This document shows positions 61,329-64,000 of a stretch of DNA of 64,000 nt, piece by piece. The notes under the pieces were generated by a model. That model was given only the letters and a program-made list of their open reading frames with translations, was not told the DNA's origin and did no database searches. How positions within the stretch are numbered: position 1 is the stretch's first letter; each line of letters begins with the position of its first letter. A program made the position numbers and the translations under genes. This DNA is from JACVRW01 sp963803245 (GTDB taxonomy: Bacteria > Actinomycetota > Thermoleophilia > Solirubrobacterales > Thermoleophilaceae), in NCBI GenBank assembly GCA_963803245.1, contig CAWDLI010000007.1, positions 66,534-130,533 of the forward strand, written 5' to 3'.

Positions 61329-61610
61329 GTGATCGTGGTGCTCCTGGCCGCCCTCCTGGTATCGCAGACCTGCCAGAAGTCGCAGGTCCGGCTCACGAAG
61401 GACCAGGCGATCGCGCGCGCCGAGCAACAGGTGGACTTCGAGGCCACCAACAAGCAGGTCCGGCTGTTGCGCCAGGGGATGGGCGCCAAGCCGTTCTGGA
61501 TCGTCTCGCTCTCGATTCCGCGCAAGAACGGGACGACGTTCTCCGAGCTGGCGGTGGTCCGCATCAACGCGAACACGGGCAAGATCGCCGACGTCAAGGT
61601 GCAGCGCTAG
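61329..61610 (+). CDS. PepSY-like exported or membrane-anchored protein
   Basis: At least 93 residues: an N-terminal membrane segment or signal anchor (IVVLLAALLVSQTC) followed by a PepSY-type sheet: RLTKDQAIARAEQQVDFEATNKQVRLLRQGMG, WIVSLSIPRKNGTTFSELAVVRINANTGKIADVKV. The frame runs on upstream, and a start before 61329 is possible since the anchor lacks a charged N-terminus here. Function unknown. Confidence 0.6.
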   Translation: MIVVLLAALLVSQTCQKSQVRLTKDQAIARAEQQVDFEATNKQVRLLRQGMGAKPFWIVSLSIPRKNGTTFSELAVVRINANTGKIADVKVQR

Positions 61611-61645
61611 CCGCCTGCTCCGCGGGGCTAGCATCTGAGCCGCCG

Positions 61646-62564
61646 ATGACCGACGGGGCGAAGTCCGGCGTCGCACCTGCTCCCGAGGCCCGGAAGTCGC
61701 TGGTGGACGTGGCGGAGGACGCGCTCCGCACCTGGCTCGCCACCGGCCGGCACCGCTCCGGGGAGCGCCTCCCGCCCGAGCAGGAGCTCTCGCAGCGGCT
61801 CGGCATCTCACGCGGCACCCTGCGCACCGCCCTGCGGCGCCTCGAGGAGAGCGGCGAGATCGTGCGCCGCCAGGGCAGCGGCACCTTCGTCGGCCAGACC
61901 GGTTCGTGGACGCTCGACGAGGGGCTCGAGAAGCTCGTGTCCTACAGCGAGCTGGCCAGGCGCCGCGGGGTGAAGCTCGAGGTCGCCGAGCTGTCGATCG
62001 AGGAGCGGCGGGTCGGCCCGGAGCTCGGGGAGCTGTTCGGCATCGACGCGGACACGCGCGCCACCACGTTCACGCGCGTGCTGATGATGGACGGGCAGCC
62101 CGGCGCCCGGATGCGCGACGTGGTGCACCCCGAGGTGGAGCTGCCGGCGCCCACCCGTCTGCGCCAGATGCTGGAGCGCGGGCGAGATGGTGCTGGACGT
62201 GCTGCTCAAGCAGGGCGTGCCGGTGGCCTACGCGCGCACGCACGTGATGGCGCGCGTGCTCACGCGCCGCGACCGGGTGGGCATGGCGCTGGGCGTGACG
62301 GACACCACCGCGGCCCTCGAGATCGAGCACGTGACCTGCACCGCGGAGGGCGCTCCGGTCGAGCGCTCCACGGACATCTTCCTGCCTCGCAGCCTCGATC
62401 TGCACGTGGTTCGCTGGCTCGAGGACGTGCCTCCCGTGCCCGCGATCGGGCGCTCCTCCGGGCTCCGGAACCGATTGGACCAATTCGTGCAATGCAGGTA
62501 TAGTCGCCCGGCGTCCGCCGCGCTGCGTCGCGACTCGGACAAACGGCATAAGGAGAGGGAATGA
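61646..62564 (+). pseudogene. GntR-family (HutC/UTRA type) regulator, one frameshift
   Basis: N-terminal GntR HTH (LRTWLATGRHRSGERLPPEQELSQRLGISRGTLRTALRRLEESGEIVRRQGSGTFVG) and a UTRA ligand domain. An extra G in a G-run near 62180 breaks LEGGEMVLDV-type sequence; the shifted frame continues MVLDVLLKQGVPVAYARTHVMARVL ... LEIEHVTCTAEGAPVERSTDIFLPRSLDLHVVRW and runs to 62564. The last ~40 residues look unnatural and overlap a promoter, so the true end may lie near 62430. ATG 61646. It probably regulates the GS-like gene next to it. Confidence 0.8.
62474..62504 (+). promoter_or_regulatory. Promoter with overlapping palindrome before the GS-like gene
   Basis: TTGGAC (62475-62480) and TATAGT (62499-62504), 18 nt apart, form a good promoter whose start would precede an AAGGAGAG site and the ATG at 62561. 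ATTGG-A-CCAAT (62474-62484) is a perfect palindrome over the -35 box, a good spot for repression by the adjoining GntR protein. Confidence 0.55.
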
Positions 62565-64000
62565 CGGCAATCGAGCCGATGGCAGACGTGACCTTCGGCG
62601 GTGGCGTGGACACCGTCCTCCAGACAGCAGCGCACGTCGCCTCCGCCCGCCACCCTCGAAGAGGCCCGCAACCAGCCGGGACGCCGTGAGCAGATCGAGG
62701 GGATCACCCGCCGCATCGAGTCCGAGGGCATCAAGTACGTCTTCTTCCAGCAGGTCTCGATCACCGGCCGCGTGATGGGCAAGGGCGTCGTCGTCGTCGT
62801 TCTTCCCGCAGGTCGCCGAGAAGGGGTACCAGCTCGTCTACGGCGCCACCGCCAACCTCTTCACCGACCGCGCCGGCAACTACATCGGCTTCGGCCCCGA
62901 GGAGTCGGAGCTGGCCGCCATGGCCGACCTCTCCACCTTCGAGCGGCTCCCCTGGGATCCGCGCGTCGCGCGCGTGTACTGCGACTGCTACGACACCGAG
63001 ACCGGCAAGCTCTTCGACGCCGACCCGCGCCAGAACCTCAAGCGCGTGGTGGCGGAGTTCGAGAAGGAGCTGGGCTCAGCTTCCTGATCGGCATCGAGCC
63101 CGAGATGATGTGGCTCAAGGAGGATCCGGACGGCGGTCGCGCCCGACGGCGTGACCAAGCCGTACTGCTACCACATCCACCAGTTCGAGGAGCTCCGTCC
63201 GGTGCTGCTCGACGTGGTCGAGTACGGCCAGGCGCTGGGGCTCGACATGAGCTACGGCGACCACGAGGACGCGCCCGGCCAGCTCGAGCTGAACTTCCGC
63301 TTCGACCGCCCGGTGAAGACGGCCGACAACATCACGACCTACCGCCAGATCTGTGCCGCGGTGGGCCGCAAGCACGGCCTCCTCCCCACCTTCATGCCCA
63401 AGCCCTTCAGCGGCGTGTCGGCCAACGGGCACCACCACCACTTCACGCTCTGCGACGAGGAGGGCAACAACGTCTTCCACGATCCGAGCGGGCCGGCCGA
63501 GCTGTCGGACACCGCCCGCCACTTCCTCGGCGGCATGCTCGAGCACTTCGGCGCCCTCATGTGCGTGGGCAACCCGACGGTGAACTCGTACTGCCGGATG
63601 TGGGACTTCGGCTTCTGGGCTCCGGTCTACAAGAACTGGGGCTGGCAGAACCGCACCTGCACCGTGCGCGTGGCCAGCGGCGGCCGCTTCGAGTACCGCG
63701 GCGTGGACTCCTCGTGCAACCCGTACCTCACGGTGGCCTCGCTGCTCGTGGCCGGCCTCGACGGCATCCGCAACGAGATCGACCCGGGCGAGCCGCAGTC
63801 GAAGAACACCTACGACCTCCTCCAGGAGGAGGGACACGGGCTCGAGCGGGTGCCGGAGAGCCTCGGCGCCGCGCTGGTCGAGCTCGAGAAGGACGAGATC
63901 GTGCGCGAGGGCGCCATGCCGGGACGCCTCTACGACGTGTTCCGCCACTACAAGCGCGACGAGTGGGAGCGCCATCTCGCGGCCGTGACCGACTGGGAGC
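62561..64000 (+). pseudogene. Glutamine-synthetase-like enzyme, several frameshifts, runs off the window
   Basis: A third GS-family gene. ATG 62561 follows AAGGAGAGG. Homology resumes in changing frames: EEARNQPGRREQIEGITRRIESEGIKYVFFQQVSITGRVMGK, then FFPQVAEKGYQLVYGATANLFTDRAGNYIGFGPEE, then FLIGIEPEMMWLKEDPDGG, then SYGDHEDAPGQLELNFRF, LLPTFMPKPFSGVSANGHHHHFTL, NSYCRMWDFG and RVASGGRFEYRGVDSSCNPYL. Breaks are near 62650, 62790, 63075 and 63130. These look like indels in a normal GlnT/gamma-glutamyl-amide synthetase type protein. It is downstream of the GntR gene and likely under its control; the end lies beyond 64000. Confidence 0.82.

Noticed and set aside
61310..62503. A 397-codon frame starting upstream of the GntR gene
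   Set aside because: The upstream part is antisense-like to the PepSY gene frame and the part after 62180 is Arg/Gly-rich noise; the real gene changes frame there.

Overview
The window is high-GC, gene-dense actinobacterial DNA, most likely from the class Thermoleophilia (Solirubrobacterales or a relative). The clues are a secreted protein with the RLSYANVMST...ALGGTAYA leader typical of that group (37.2-37.8 kb), three ydaO-type c-di-AMP riboswitches next to cell-wall genes, a Gram-positive LexA box and a class A RNase P RNA. The placement is inference; no 16S rRNA gene is present.

Layout. 0-7.6 kb: surface polysaccharide genes (Wzz/tyrosine-kinase fusion, O-antigen-ligase/TPR protein, sugar transferase), an LPXTG-type protein, and a secreted protein behind a probable c-di-GMP riboswitch; 3.46-4.11 kb is non-coding and rich in repeats and hairpins. 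7.6-8.3 kb: a c-di-AMP riboswitch and CAP-domain gene bracketed by a perfect 37-bp inverted repeat. 8.3-13.3 kb: CoA-ester genes (MaoC hydratase, malyl-CoA-lyase-like enzyme, two-subunit CoA ligase, small ferredoxin, thioesterase, SCP2 protein). 13.4-20.1 kb: a secreted lysyl-oxidase-like protein, an esterase, an acyl-CoA dehydrogenase, and a GH5/NlpC-P60 pair behind the second c-di-AMP riboswitch. 20.1-29.2 kb: a large membrane protein divergent from a TetR/acyl-CoA synthetase operon, a DUF255 protein, an M28 peptidase and an MMPL transporter. 29.2-38.7 kb: glnA, small regulator/effector pairs, a third c-di-AMP riboswitch, a membrane cytochrome c, rnpB, lexA with a coupled zinc-ribbon gene, tRNA-Leu, and small proteins.

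38.7-55.2 kb is the most striking region. A type III glutamine-synthetase-like gene diverges from a long minus-strand run of glxB-glxC-glxD, soxD-soxA-soxG-soxB, fhs, a NuoE-NuoF fusion, an iron-sulfur subunit, a molybdopterin formate dehydrogenase and fdhD. This is the full gene complement expected for the N-methylglutamate pathway of methylamine oxidation (GmaS, MgsABC, MgdABCD), joined to tetrahydrofolate-linked C1 oxidation through formate to CO2. The CoA-ester genes at 8-12 kb could supply part of a C1 or glyoxylate assimilation route, but that link is weaker.

55.2-64 kb holds a cation/proton antiporter, a sensor-like membrane protein, a GAF-PucR regulator, an Amt transporter with two tiny membrane proteins, a PepSY-like protein, a GntR/UTRA regulator and another glutamine-synthetase-like gene running off the window. 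These probably serve amine/ammonium uptake and control.

Six genes (fdhD, fdhF, soxG, the first small gene after amt, the GntR gene, and the last GS-like gene) are broken by single-base frame changes although the downstream frame resumes perfectly conserved protein. Consensus errors in the assembly are at least as likely as real pseudogenes.
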